A DNA stretch of 41,575 nucleotides from Oscillospiraceae bacterium. Lineage in GTDB: Bacteria; Bacillota; Clostridia; Oscillospirales; Ruminococcaceae. The notes under the pieces are model-generated. The model was not told the DNA's origin and made no database searches. It worked only from the letters and a program-made list of their open reading frames with translations. This document shows positions 31,628 to 41,559 of this stretch, in pieces; position 1 is the stretch's first letter; the number at the start of each line of letters is the position of its first letter. The DNA is taken from positions 1 through 41,575 of the forward strand of contig JAILIG010000124.1 of NCBI GenBank assembly GCA_024695445.1, written 5' to 3'. Both the position numbers and the translations under genes were made by a program.

Positions 31628-34081
31628 ATGGCATACTTCAGAACATTTTATCTCGATAAGGAAAAAGACATCATCGTTGATCTGTACAAAGATCATGACC
31701 GGATGTCCTACATACTGAGAACACCGAACCACGGCACAGGCAATCTCATCACAAATCTGGCAGATCTCTGCGGTCTGCCTCTTTCTTATGACGAAAACGG
31801 ACTGAAGATCATTCAGGGAGAAGTGCCCTGCTATATTGACGCCTATAACAAAAAGGTATATATCTTCCGTCTCGGCAATACAAAAACAGCGAATATCTAT
31901 CCGGATGGAACGATTGAAATGAAAGCTTCTGTTCCCGCGATCTCCAAGACGCTGATGAGTCAGACAAAAGACTACCGGCTTGGAATCGAAAAGACCATCA
32001 TCAAAAGCTACATCCTGAATGACAACAAGTTCCATACCGACCTGCATACCCATATGAACGCCAATCTGCGTCCGGACATTCTGATCGCTCTGGGCATCCA
32101 TCATCAGATCCGCTATCCGCTGTATTACATCAGAAAGCTGAAGCTGAAATGCACAGACACACAGAAAGAATATCTTGAAAAACAGCGTTCTCTCACCGCT
32201 GAAGAATATCAAGATTCTGCCCTGAAAGGAAAATACCTGGCCCGCAGGATCGATGACAATACATTTATCAACTTCGCGGATCTGATCCTGGGAAACCTGA
32301 AAGACAGCGCGTACAACATCGCGAAGATCCGCAATTCCCTGGCGGTCATGAAAGACGGACAGGCAGTCTTCACCAATCTGGAGAAAGTCTACCTGTACCG
32401 GTATGTCTTTGCCAAAGGACAGCCTGCGGCCTATGCGTATGATCTACAGAACCGGGAACAGATCCCGGATGAAGACATTGTTCATCTGCTGCGGCAGATG
32501 AAAGATGACAGAAATCATCCAGTTTACAGAAACAACACCCTGTTCCAGGACAAGCTGCTCTGGATCGCACGTTCCTACCAGGCACAGGGCATCCAGTATG
32601 CTGAGATCTCTGATACGTCTCTGGTCAAAAAAGAAACAGCTCCTGCTGTCCTGGAAGAGATCCATGCGGTCATGCCTGCGGCTTCACAGGAAACCGGCGT
32701 CACGCTCCGCTTCCTGGCAGCACTCCGCAGAATTCCCCTGACCATTGTCAGGGACAAGGTGACGCCTGCCGATTACAGTGAAAACCTGCAGGTGATCAGG
32801 GCGATCGCTTCCGATCCATATGTGGCGGGCAGTGATATTGTCGGCGAAGAGATCAATGACATCCGGGAGCTGTCGCCGGTCATCAATGAACTGGTACAGA
32901 TCACGGAAGAAGAACCGTCTTTTGTCATCCGCATTCACGGCGGAGAAAATGACAGTCTGCGGGATAATGTCCTGAACAGTGTTCTGGCAGTCAGAAACGC
33001 TCTGAAGCCGGGGCAGAACATGCCGCATGTGCGCATCGGTCATGGTCTGTATACTGCCTCACTGAAGAGTGAGAAAGGAAAACAGCTGATCCAGCTTCTG
33101 AAAGAAACAGGGACCGTACTGGAATTCCAGATCTCTTCCAATGTCAGACTGAATAACCTCAACAGTCTGAAAGGACATCCTCTGAAACAGTATCTGAACG
33201 CAGGTATTGCCTGTGTGCAGGGAACTGACGGCGGTGCCCTGTATGGAACAGATTCCATCGATGAACAGCTTTCCCTGGAAAAACTGCTTTCATTATCCAA
33301 TGAAGACATGCGCAGAATGCGGGAAACAGAAGACAGGATCCTGCAGGAAAGCATGCGGGCGTTCCATGCGAAAGAAGAACGGCAGAATTTCCGGTCTCTT
33401 TCCGTCAGCGAATACTATGCGCTGAAGATCAGAGAGACAGATCGTTCAGAAACTGTAAACACCCGCAAAGAAGCTGAAACAGACAGCTCAGCCGCGCTGA
33501 AAGACAGGATCCGGGAAGTACCGCGTGACAAGACGCCTGTCGTCATCTGCGGAGGCAGCTTCAACAGCGACAGCCACCGGACAAAAATGCGGGAAGCAGG
33601 AAAACAGCTGATCGATTCCCTTCTGGAACACTGTGATCCGGAAACCACCTGTTTCATCATCGGACACCGCATGTGCGCCTATGAAAAATACCTGACAGAT
33701 CACAACCATGGCAGATTTGAGATCTATGCCTTTGTTCCTTCTGTCTTAACAGACAGAGAGATCCGGAAGATCAGAGACGATGATGTCTTTGTCAGGATCG
33801 CGATCGAATCCGCGCCGATGGGGCTCTATAAATCCGTTGCCTATGAGATCTTCAAGCAGAGAAGATCGATCCTGATCGCAATGGACGGCAACGCCCCTGC
33901 CGCGAACATGATCCAGGAAGCCAACAACGCGAAATATGAATGCCGGATCTTTGTCGATCAGAAAGCGAAAACATTATATGCGAAAGCGCAGTCCCTGGAA
34001 GGCTATGTCACTGCCTTTGCGGAAACTGAGAACATTTCGGAAAAGATACTGAAGAATATAAAAAAGATACAGACCAGGTGA
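31628..34081 (+). CDS. Adenosine-deaminase-like enzyme fused to a C-terminal Rossmann (SLOG/LOG-like) domain
   Basis: The 817-residue protein is more than twice the length of a usual adenosine deaminase. Residues 1-130 are an extra N-terminal domain. The deaminase core has FHTDLHTHMN (His140, His142), HGGE (His437, Glu440), RIGHG (469-473), QISSN (501-505) and GTDGG (Asp534), so all metal and catalytic positions of the family are kept. A helical insert of about 170 residues lies between the first and next motifs. Residues about 636-800 form a separate domain starting VVICGGSFNSDSHR, with FIIGHRM and SILIAMDGNAP, which resembles nucleotide-binding SLOG/LOG Rossmann domains (pattern only). Substrate unknown: adenosine, an adenine nucleotide or a modified nucleoside are all possible. 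Confidence 0.75.
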   Translation: MAYFRTFYLDKEKDIIVDLYKDHDRMSYILRTPNHGTGNLITNLADLCGLPLSYDENGLKIIQGEVPCYIDAYNKKVYIFRLGNTKTANIYPDGTIEMKASVPAISKTLMSQTKDYRLGIEKTIIKSYILNDNKFHTDLHTHMNANLRPDILIALGIHHQIRYPLYYIRKLKLKCTDTQKEYLEKQRSLTAEEYQDSALKGKYLARRIDDNTFINFADLILGNLKDSAYNIAKIRNSLAVMKDGQAVFTNLEKVYLYRYVFAKGQPAAYAYDLQNREQIPDEDIVHLLRQMKDDRNHPVYRNNTLFQDKLLWIARSYQAQGIQYAEISDTSLVKKETAPAVLEEIHAVMPAASQETGVTLRFLAALRRIPLTIVRDKVTPADYSENLQVIRAIASDPYVAGSDIVGEEINDIRELSPVINELVQITEEEPSFVIRIHGGENDSLRDNVLNSVLAVRNALKPGQNMPHVRIGHGLYTASLKSEKGKQLIQLLKETGTVLEFQISSNVRLNNLNSLKGHPLKQYLNAGIACVQGTDGGALYGTDSIDEQLSLEKLLSLSNEDMRRMRETEDRILQESMRAFHAKEERQNFRSLSVSEYYALKIRETDRSETVNTRKEAETDSSAALKDRIREVPRDKTPVVICGGSFNSDSHRTKMREAGKQLIDSLLEHCDPETTCFIIGHRMCAYEKYLTDHNHGRFEIYAFVPSVLTDREIRKIRDDDVFVRIAIESAPMGLYKSVAYEIFKQRRSILIAMDGNAPAANMIQEANNAKYECRIFVDQKAKTLYAKAQSLEGYVTAFAETENISEKILKNIKKIQTR

Positions 34082-34115
34082 AAGCATCCAGACCGGATCA
34101 TCTGCACGCAGAAGC

Positions 34116-34121
34116 TATAAT
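34116..34121 (+). promoter_or_regulatory. Possible -10 box upstream of the ChbG gene
   Basis: TATAAT 20 bases before the ATG at 34142, with GGAGG between. No good -35 box is seen at the usual distance, so confidence is modest. Confidence 0.4.
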
Positions 34122-34141
34122 GATGGTATGGAGGCCTGTAA

Positions 34142-34834
34142 ATGAAACTGGTAATAAACGGCGACGACCTGGGCTATACGCTCGCCAATACACTCGGCAT
34201 CATCGAAGCATACAGAAACGGCATCCTGCGTTCAACGACTGCGCTGGCCAACGCGAAGTACATTGAACAGGCTGTTGAAATGACAAAAGACTGCACAGAT
34301 CTCGGCATCGGTGCGCATCTGACGCTGACCTACGGAAAACCGCTGACGGAAAACAAAACACTGCATGATGAAAACGGCTGTTTCTTTAATAACAGAACCC
34401 TGTTTCAGAAACAGCTGGATGATGAAGAGATCTATCTGGAGTGGAAAGCGCAGATCGAACGGTTCATTGAACTGTTTGGCCGCAAGCCGACTCACCTGGA
34501 TTCCCACCACAATATCCACTATGCCAATGAACAGCTTTCTTCCATCGCGAAGCAGCTGGGTAAAGAATACGGACTGGAAATCAGGAAATACGGACACTTC
34601 CGTCTTGTGGACGGCTTCTATGGAGCAGATGCCACGAAAGAACAGCTGCTGAAAATGCTGACAGAACATCTGGATGAAGACATTGAGATCATGACCCATC
34701 CCGGCTATTGCGATCTGGAATTATACAGACTCAGTTCCTATGCCCTGATCCGCGTCAAAGAACTCGATATCCTGTGCGATGATGAAGTGAAGCAGTTCCT
34801 GCAGGATCATCATATTGAAACGACACACTATTGA
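34142..34834 (+). CDS. ChbG/YdjC family carbohydrate deacetylase
   Basis: The 230-residue protein has the YdjC fold and metal motifs: LVINGDDLGYT at the start (Asp pair), IGAHLTLTYGKPL near 58-70 (His), THLDSHHNIHY near 118-128 (His pair), and IMTHPGYCD near 183-191. The family removes acetyl groups from chitobiose-type or other N-acetylated oligosaccharides. It converges with a leftward GH1 gene across a shared terminator. GGAGG lies upstream of the start. Confidence 0.92.
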   Translation: MKLVINGDDLGYTLANTLGIIEAYRNGILRSTTALANAKYIEQAVEMTKDCTDLGIGAHLTLTYGKPLTENKTLHDENGCFFNNRTLFQKQLDDEEIYLEWKAQIERFIELFGRKPTHLDSHHNIHYANEQLSSIAKQLGKEYGLEIRKYGHFRLVDGFYGADATKEQLLKMLTEHLDEDIEIMTHPGYCDLELYRLSSYALIRVKELDILCDDEVKQFLQDHHIETTHY

Positions 34835-34860
34835 AAAAAGCCGGTGCAGCACCGGCTTTT
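34834..34860. terminator. Bidirectional terminator between the convergent ChbG and GH1 genes
   Basis: Perfect 10-bp stem AAAAGCCGGT (34836-34845) / ACCGGCTTTT (34851-34860), loop GCAGC, with A and T tracts on both sides, placed between convergent stop codons. Confidence 0.88.
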
Positions 34861-34869
34861 GCTTTGTGA

Positions 34870-36424
<1,555 letters not shown>

Positions 36425-36435
36425 TTCAGATAATC

Positions 36436-36477
36436 AAAAAACTGCAGTACCGTACATTCTGTATCCAGTACTGCAGT
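36436..36477 (-). terminator. Terminator of the oxidoreductase-serine hydrolase operon
   Basis: Arms ACTGCAGTAC (36441-36450) and GTACTGCAGT (36468-36477) form a 10-bp stem (12 with a G-U pair on the minus strand) with a loop of about 15, followed leftward by TTTTTGATT. It is just beyond the stop at 36483. Confidence 0.78.
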
Positions 36478-36482
36478 CAGTA

Positions 36483-37895
36483 TTATTTCTTCTTCGGGAT
36501 CAGTCTTGAACCATAGCGGATCGCGAACAGTCCCTTTTTCTCATTCCGGATCAGTTCCACATCAGTGTCGGAGTACTTTCCTCTGACGATTCCTGTATAC
36601 GGAGTGATCGTCAGGAATTCTTTTTCTTTGCCGTCACAGGTAAGTTTCAAATTGTTATCACTGTCTGTAGTAATAGCTACATTTGTGCCTTCTCCGGAAG
36701 AATATTCGCCGCATGCTTCGGAAATGATCTGTTCTGTCCAGGGATATTCTTTGAATTCTTCTCTGACATAGGAAGGATCGCTGCCGTGGTATGCCTTCAG
36801 GAACGCGTCAGAGACCGGTGTGACCGGGACATCGGAAGTATTGCAGAGAACGATGACTGCGCAGTCATTGTCCAGAGTCCAGGCAATGTGGGAAGATACG
36901 CCCGGCAGACTGCCGCCATGCTCCACGATCTGCATCTGATCCAGTTTCTTTGTATACAGACCATATCCATAATACTCATTCCTGCAGAACGGCATCCTGG
37001 GTTTGGCCATTTCACGGACAGTATATTCACTGACGATCCGGGTCCCATCAATGCCTTTGCCTTCATTCAGGTACATGGCAAGGTATTTTGTCAGGTCATT
37101 CAGTGTTGATTTCAGGGCTCCGCCGCCGTTGAGAACGAAGGCATTGTCATGATAATCCCTGTCTGCGATCCATTTTCCGTCTTCTTCCCGGTATAAAACA
37201 GCCGCATTGTCATCTTCCGCACCCCTCATGAAGTCGCAGAAGCTTCTTGTCATGCCCAATGGCTTCAAAATATGCTCATTCAGATACTCCGCGAAGGAAT
37301 TCTGATCTCCTCTGAGACGGATGATCTCGGAAAGAAGGCCAAAGCCGTCATTGCAGTAGCTGCAGTATTCTCCCGGAACACCGTTCAGTCCGTTTTCTTC
37401 CGTCAGGGAATCCAGACGTTCTTCCACCAGCCTTCCGCCTTCTTCTGCCAGACGCTCATTGTACGCGAGATCTCCTTCTTCGCCTTCCTTCAGGCCGATG
37501 CTGTCAGCGACCGGTTCCACAAGGATCCTTGGCAGCGGGAAGAAGCCTCCGGCATGAGAGAGCAGATGACTGATCATGACTGTCTTCTGGTTCTTGTTGA
37601 GAAAATACGGCAGATACTGGCAAACCGGATCATCGAGAGAGAGGATCCCGTCCTCTGCCATTTTCATGATACATAAAGTTGTAAAGGACTTTGTAACAGA
37701 GGCTACACCGAAGATCGTATTTTCATCCACAGGTTCTCCGGTCTCTTCATTTCTGACGCCGAAGAATTTCTCATACTGTGTTGTTCCGGTATGATCAATG
37801 ATCCTGACTGCCATGCCTCTGGCATGATAGTCATTCATGATGTTCTTTGTCAGCTCTTCCGCGATGCGGATATTTTCGTTTGTCAGTCTGTTCAT
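36483..37895 (-). CDS. Cytoplasmic serine beta-lactamase-like hydrolase (class C/S12 fold)
   Basis: The 470-residue protein has the three signature motifs of the penicillin-binding/class C fold: Ser66-Val-Thr-Lys69 in GVASVTKSF, Tyr180-Cys-Asn182, and His326-Gly-Gly in VEHGGSLPG. Residues after about 375 form an extra beta-rich domain. It has no signal peptide, so it should act inside the cell on an ester or amide rather than on peptidoglycan. Its start lies 10 bases after the oxidoreductase stop with GAGG upstream, so the two are co-transcribed, perhaps in use of an acylated or amide-bearing sugar. Confidence 0.85.
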   Translation of the reverse strand: MNRLTNENIRIAEELTKNIMNDYHARGMAVRIIDHTGTTQYEKFFGVRNEETGEPVDENTIFGVASVTKSFTTLCIMKMAEDGILSLDDPVCQYLPYFLNKNQKTVMISHLLSHAGGFFPLPRILVEPVADSIGLKEGEEGDLAYNERLAEEGGRLVEERLDSLTEENGLNGVPGEYCSYCNDGFGLLSEIIRLRGDQNSFAEYLNEHILKPLGMTRSFCDFMRGAEDDNAAVLYREEDGKWIADRDYHDNAFVLNGGGALKSTLNDLTKYLAMYLNEGKGIDGTRIVSEYTVREMAKPRMPFCRNEYYGYGLYTKKLDQMQIVEHGGSLPGVSSHIAWTLDNDCAVIVLCNTSDVPVTPVSDAFLKAYHGSDPSYVREEFKEYPWTEQIISEACGEYSSGEGTNVAITTDSDNNLKLTCDGKEKEFLTITPYTGIVRGKYSDTDVELIRNEKKGLFAIRYGSRLIPKKK

Positions 37896-37905
37896 TTTGT
37901 TTTCC

Positions 37906-39354
37906 TCAGCCGATCACCTTCGCCGGTACCGGTACGTCTTCTCCCAGGATCTGTGTCAGTGCCCGGAGAATGATCTCATGGTCTTTGCCTTCATGGAGTC
38001 CGGATACCATCAGTGTTGCCTGCAGTGTTCCGTCTTTGGTCCGGATCGGGAATGCGCCTCCCGCCGGCAGCACGCCTTTTTCTTTCGCTTCCTGTTCCGT
38101 TTTCACGCCGGTCTTCAGTGCCAGATATGCCCAGGCACTGCTGTGTCCCCATTCTGTCACTGCCTTATGCTTCATTTCCGCGTAATCCAGATTGCGCGCT
38201 TTCTTGTCCTTTGTGACATACTGGAACATCACCAGTCCATCTTCTTCTCTGGTAATGCGGATGGCAACACCAAGATCATATTCTTTGTCGAGATCCGCGA
38301 TCAGATTGCCGAGTGTTCTGGCATCTTCGTTGTCAAACGTCTCATACCGCAGGATCTCTTCCTGCAGTTCCAGCATCTTCAGATCTGCTTCTGTGTAATC
38401 TGTAAATGCTTTGCGGATCGTGTCCAGCTGTCTTGCCAGACGGACTGACGCCGCAAACGGTACCAGATCGCTTTCTTTCTTCCCTGCTTCCAGCAGCGAC
38501 ACAAAGTGTGCTGTTTCAGAACAGAAGTCATTCCCGTTCCGATAAGGAACATTGACAGTATACGGTTCTTTGCCCTTCAGTTTTACTGTATAAGACTGCG
38601 GTCTGTGCATGCTGGGAAGATAGACTTCGCCGAGTGTTCCGGTGATCCATCCATCGGTAGGCAGCGATCTGTCCAGACCGGTGATAATCTCAGCAGTTCC
38701 ATTGGCATATTTCAGCTTCGCGTCCAGATAAATATCGATCCCGTTATATACATTGCCGCAGATGCTTTCGACTTTCATAGCTCCTTCAAACAGATCATCT
38801 GGCCAGCTCAGGCAGTAAACACCGACATCCAGCAGTCCGCCTCCGGCTTCCGGCTGTGTCAGATATGTCATGCCATAATATTCCCTGGGAAATGAATAAC
38901 AGAACTGTGTTTTCACATTCGTGATCTCACCGATCAGACCTTCCTTCAGCTCTTTTTTCAGCTGTATATAGGCAGGTTCCGTTCTGGACTTCAGTGCTTC
39001 CATGAACAGCACATCGTTCTCTTTTGCACAGCGGACCATTTCCCATACTTCATCTTCCGAGATGCCTGCAGGCTTTTCACAGAGAACTGCCTTCTTCGCC
39101 TGCATTGCCTTCATTGCCCATTCCTTGTGCATATGATGCGGAACCGCAATATACACTGCATCAACGTTCTCATCCTTCAGCATCTCTTCATGAGAAAGAT
39201 AGATCTTTTCACACGGATGCTTTTCCCTGAAGGCATTCAGCTTCTCTTCGTTTCTTCCGCTGATTGCATATAATTCGCAGTTTTCTTCCAGCTCAACAGA
39301 TACAGCAAACCTGGCAGCGATCCTGCCGGCACCTAATATACCCCATCTGACCAT
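37906..39354 (-). CDS. Gfo/Idh/MocA oxidoreductase fused to a UPF0303 (HbpS/GlcG-like) domain
   Basis: The 482-residue protein has an N-terminal NAD(P)-binding half (WGILGAGRIAARFA, residues 4-17; VLCEKPAG at 90-97 with the family's Glu-Lys-Pro). The substrate half of this sugar/inositol dehydrogenase family runs to about residue 320. The remainder (about 324-482) is a second domain with LGVAIRI, GGAFPIRTKDG (432-442) and LMVSGLHEGKDHEIIL (448-463). That matches the UPF0303 / haem-degrading-like family normally found as a 150-residue stand-alone protein. The two-domain fusion is unusual. It is first in an operon with the serine hydrolase. Confidence 0.83.
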   Translation of the reverse strand: MVRWGILGAGRIAARFAVSVELEENCELYAISGRNEEKLNAFREKHPCEKIYLSHEEMLKDENVDAVYIAVPHHMHKEWAMKAMQAKKAVLCEKPAGISEDEVWEMVRCAKENDVLFMEALKSRTEPAYIQLKKELKEGLIGEITNVKTQFCYSFPREYYGMTYLTQPEAGGGLLDVGVYCLSWPDDLFEGAMKVESICGNVYNGIDIYLDAKLKYANGTAEIITGLDRSLPTDGWITGTLGEVYLPSMHRPQSYTVKLKGKEPYTVNVPYRNGNDFCSETAHFVSLLEAGKKESDLVPFAASVRLARQLDTIRKAFTDYTEADLKMLELQEEILRYETFDNEDARTLGNLIADLDKEYDLGVAIRITREEDGLVMFQYVTKDKKARNLDYAEMKHKAVTEWGHSSAWAYLALKTGVKTEQEAKEKGVLPAGGAFPIRTKDGTLQATLMVSGLHEGKDHEIILRALTQILGEDVPVPAKVIG

Positions 39355-39591
39355 AACAGCACTCCTTGTTTTCTTCCTTATTATTATACAGAACTATAAT
39401 AAATTCCGGGTATCTTACACACTGAAAGCCGGTGATTTACCTGATGTCACAAAGTGTTAACATCGTTTCCTTCTGTATTGCTTGAAATACAGAACATGCG
39501 ATATTAAGGTTCAATCAGAATACTGCAATCTGCACGATATGGGGGACACATTCATTCAGATACAGTATCCAAAACAGAAACGGAGGATAAA
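39355..39591. other. Intergenic region between two divergent units
   Basis: No gene. On the minus strand a TATAAT (39388-39383) lies 28 bases before the oxidoreductase start, without a clear -35. On the plus strand TTGCTT (39478-39483), an 18-base spacer and TATTAA (39102 bases above the thousand mark is not implied; positions 39502-39507) form a possible promoter. GGAGG at 39582-39586 leads to the ATG at 39592 of the intron-interrupted gene. Confidence 0.45.
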
Positions 39592-39638
39592 ATGAATTGT
39601 CGAGTAGAGAAAGCCCCTTGCGAGGCTCCTCCCTCACA

Positions 39639-39671
39639 GAACCGGACGTGCGGCTTTCCCGCATCCGGCTC
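39639..39671 (-). ncRNA. Group II intron domain V (catalytic hairpin)
   Basis: On the minus strand GAGCCGGATGC, a GGGAAA-type loop and GCACGTCCGGTTC form the 33-base hairpin with the AGC triad near the 5' side. Domain VI follows to the 3' splice site at 39599. Confidence 0.9.
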
Positions 39672-39683
39672 TTCACGTAATCT

Positions 39684-40994
39684 TTAACTTGCTATCTTGC
39701 CATAATAGATGCTGAACTTCAGCTTCGGAGAGTGTAACGGATAAACTTTCAACATGTCCGCAAACTGCGGCCATGTGTAGCTCTTCCTCTGGCTCCTTCT
39801 GTTCAGCCAGTAGAACAACATTTCCCTCACTCTGTATAGGAAGTTCGCGCACATTGGAGTGTTATCCGTTATTGCGTAGTAGTTGTAATACCCATCCAGT
39901 ACTTTATTGATCCAAGCTATTGTTTTGCTCACCGGCATATGCCTTTTAGCTTTGATGAGCGAATTCATTTCTTTCAGTTTCTTCCGAAACTTCTTCCTGC
40001 TGGTTTTCCTCTTCACTCTGAACCACCCTTTACTGCTTTTCGAGCAGTAGTGTGTGAATCCCAGAAAGTCAAAGGTAGCCGGCTTACCTCCGCAATTCTT
40101 TGCGTTTTCTTCGGCATATCTGCCGAATTCAATAAGTCTGCTCTTTTCTTCCTGCAGATTCAATCCAAAGTGCTTCAATCTACTGCGTAAGGCCGTGTAA
40201 AATTTCTCCGCATCCTCTTTGTACTGGAAGCACGCCACAAAATCATCAGCGTATACCACCAGTCCGCAGAATCCTCTCATCAACGGTTTCACCCTCTCAT
40301 TGAACCACCATACAAGCACATAGTGCATGTAGATGTTTGCGATGATTGGACTGCACACCGATCCCTGACCACTGCCCTCTTCGGTCGGCTCAAAACGGAA
40401 GTCTTCCATGATTCCCGCCTTCAAAGTTCGTTGGACAAGTCTGATGATGTTTGGATCCTTTATTCTGGATTCGATGAATTTTACGATCCATTCATGGTCG
40501 AGATGATTGAAGAATGACTTGATATCGGCGTCCACAATCCAGCTGGTTGGATTCTTTTCTATGTAAACATTCAGCAGCTGCAGTGCCTTATGGCAGTCCC
40601 TGTTTGGTCGGAATCCCATCATCTCATCATAGAAATGCGGTTCGAATACTGCTTCCAGTACTCTTCTCAGTGCTTCCTGTATCAGCTTATCCTCATAACA
40701 ATAAATGCTCAAAGGACGTGTCTTTCCGTTATCCTTGGGGATCTCAACTCTTCTGGCAGGCTTTGGCTTGTAGGAATGTCGCTTCAGCTTTGACACAAGA
40801 TCTTCCAGATTTGCATCGAGATTCTTTTCATATTCTTCTTTTGTAATGCCATCGATTCCGACAGCTTTGTTTCCATCCATCTTTCTATGACAATCCACCA
40901 ACAGTTCTTTGTTGATCAGATGCCCGATGGACGTAAAGACCATGTTTGGATTAGCTTTCGATAGCTCTGCTATTCGTTCCAGTTTCGTTCCCAT
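39684..40994 (-). CDS. ltrA: Group II intron reverse transcriptase/maturase, no endonuclease domain
   Basis: The 436-residue protein has the RT blocks in order: GNKAVGIDGIT, VEIPKDNGKTRPLSI, GFRPNRDCHKAL, IVDADIKSFFNHLDH (Asp155, Asp157), GSGQGSVCSPIIANIYM and the catalytic YADD (248-251). The thumb/maturase domain X follows (FDFLGFTHY to the YYNYYAI region and beyond). It ends shortly after and lacks the HNH endonuclease domain. It helps the intron RNA splice and copies it into new sites. The ATG at 40994 has AGGAGG 6 bases upstream; the frame is open 12 codons further from an ATG without one. Confidence 0.93.
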   Translation of the reverse strand: MGTKLERIAELSKANPNMVFTSIGHLINKELLVDCHRKMDGNKAVGIDGITKEEYEKNLDANLEDLVSKLKRHSYKPKPARRVEIPKDNGKTRPLSIYCYEDKLIQEALRRVLEAVFEPHFYDEMMGFRPNRDCHKALQLLNVYIEKNPTSWIVDADIKSFFNHLDHEWIVKFIESRIKDPNIIRLVQRTLKAGIMEDFRFEPTEEGSGQGSVCSPIIANIYMHYVLVWWFNERVKPLMRGFCGLVVYADDFVACFQYKEDAEKFYTALRSRLKHFGLNLQEEKSRLIEFGRYAEENAKNCGGKPATFDFLGFTHYCSKSSKGWFRVKRKTSRKKFRKKLKEMNSLIKAKRHMPVSKTIAWINKVLDGYYNYYAITDNTPMCANFLYRVREMLFYWLNRRSQRKSYTWPQFADMLKVYPLHSPKLKFSIYYGKIAS

Positions 40995-41559
40995 TTGATC
41001 CTCCTGTCTCTGTGTACATTTGGTCTTCATTCTCTGTGTAATGCAAATGTTTCTCTTTCACTCTTGATTACGTGCGGCAGGCAATTCTGAGGTAATTGCC
41101 TTCTTCTCCTTCCCTCCACACTGTCCCAGGCTATCCCCCTGCTATGCAGGTGCTTCGCAAGGTTCCAGGCTTCACAGGTACTACGAGGCCGTCCGACTTC
41201 CTGCGTATCGTTTGCTTTCCTTGCCTCTTCAGCTTGTACGGCATACTGATTTCTCAGGACACACAGGCTCTCCCCAGTTGATACGATTCATTAGTGGTTG
41301 AAGCGAAGGGCTCTTAGGCACCGCCCCTTGGTCGCTGGCTCGCGTATAGCGCCAGTCCCCTGTTGCCAGCTCATTGTTAGACTGAGCAAGCTTGGAAATA
41401 TAGTTTATTTCGGTGCTCAATGCGCCTCCATATCACCTCACATTCCTGACGCTTCCAGCTGTGCAGATGAGCACAGCCCAGGTCTGTTACACGGCGGCTC
41501 GCTAGGCCTTACCGGGAGGGGTTCCCACCCTCTATGAATCGCACCCATTCTGGGCGCAC
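40995..41559 (-). ncRNA. 5' ribozyme region of the group II intron (domains I-IV)
   Basis: About 565 bases without a gene, lying between the intron 5' end and the maturase start. It is rich in short complementary blocks expected of domain I. Individual EBS sites were not mapped. Confidence 0.75.

Larger units (their letters stand above)
39599..41559 (-). mobile_element. Complete group II intron with reverse transcriptase/maturase
   Basis: On the minus strand the element begins GTGCGCCCAGAATGGGTGCG at 41559 (the canonical GUGCG 5' end) and ends with a domain V/VI structure and CTACTCGAC at 39599 (terminal AC). It contains one gene for a reverse transcriptase/maturase. Length 1961 bases, typical of a full-length mobile intron. 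The 5' ribozyme domains I-IV fill 40995-41559 with no other gene. The flanking exons are 16 bases or less on the right and the start of a gene on the left. Confidence 0.9.

Noticed and set aside
39684..40994. Reverse transcriptase as a retron, DGR or defence RT
   Set aside because: A canonical GUGCG 5' end, domain V/VI and a maturase domain define an ordinary group II intron.
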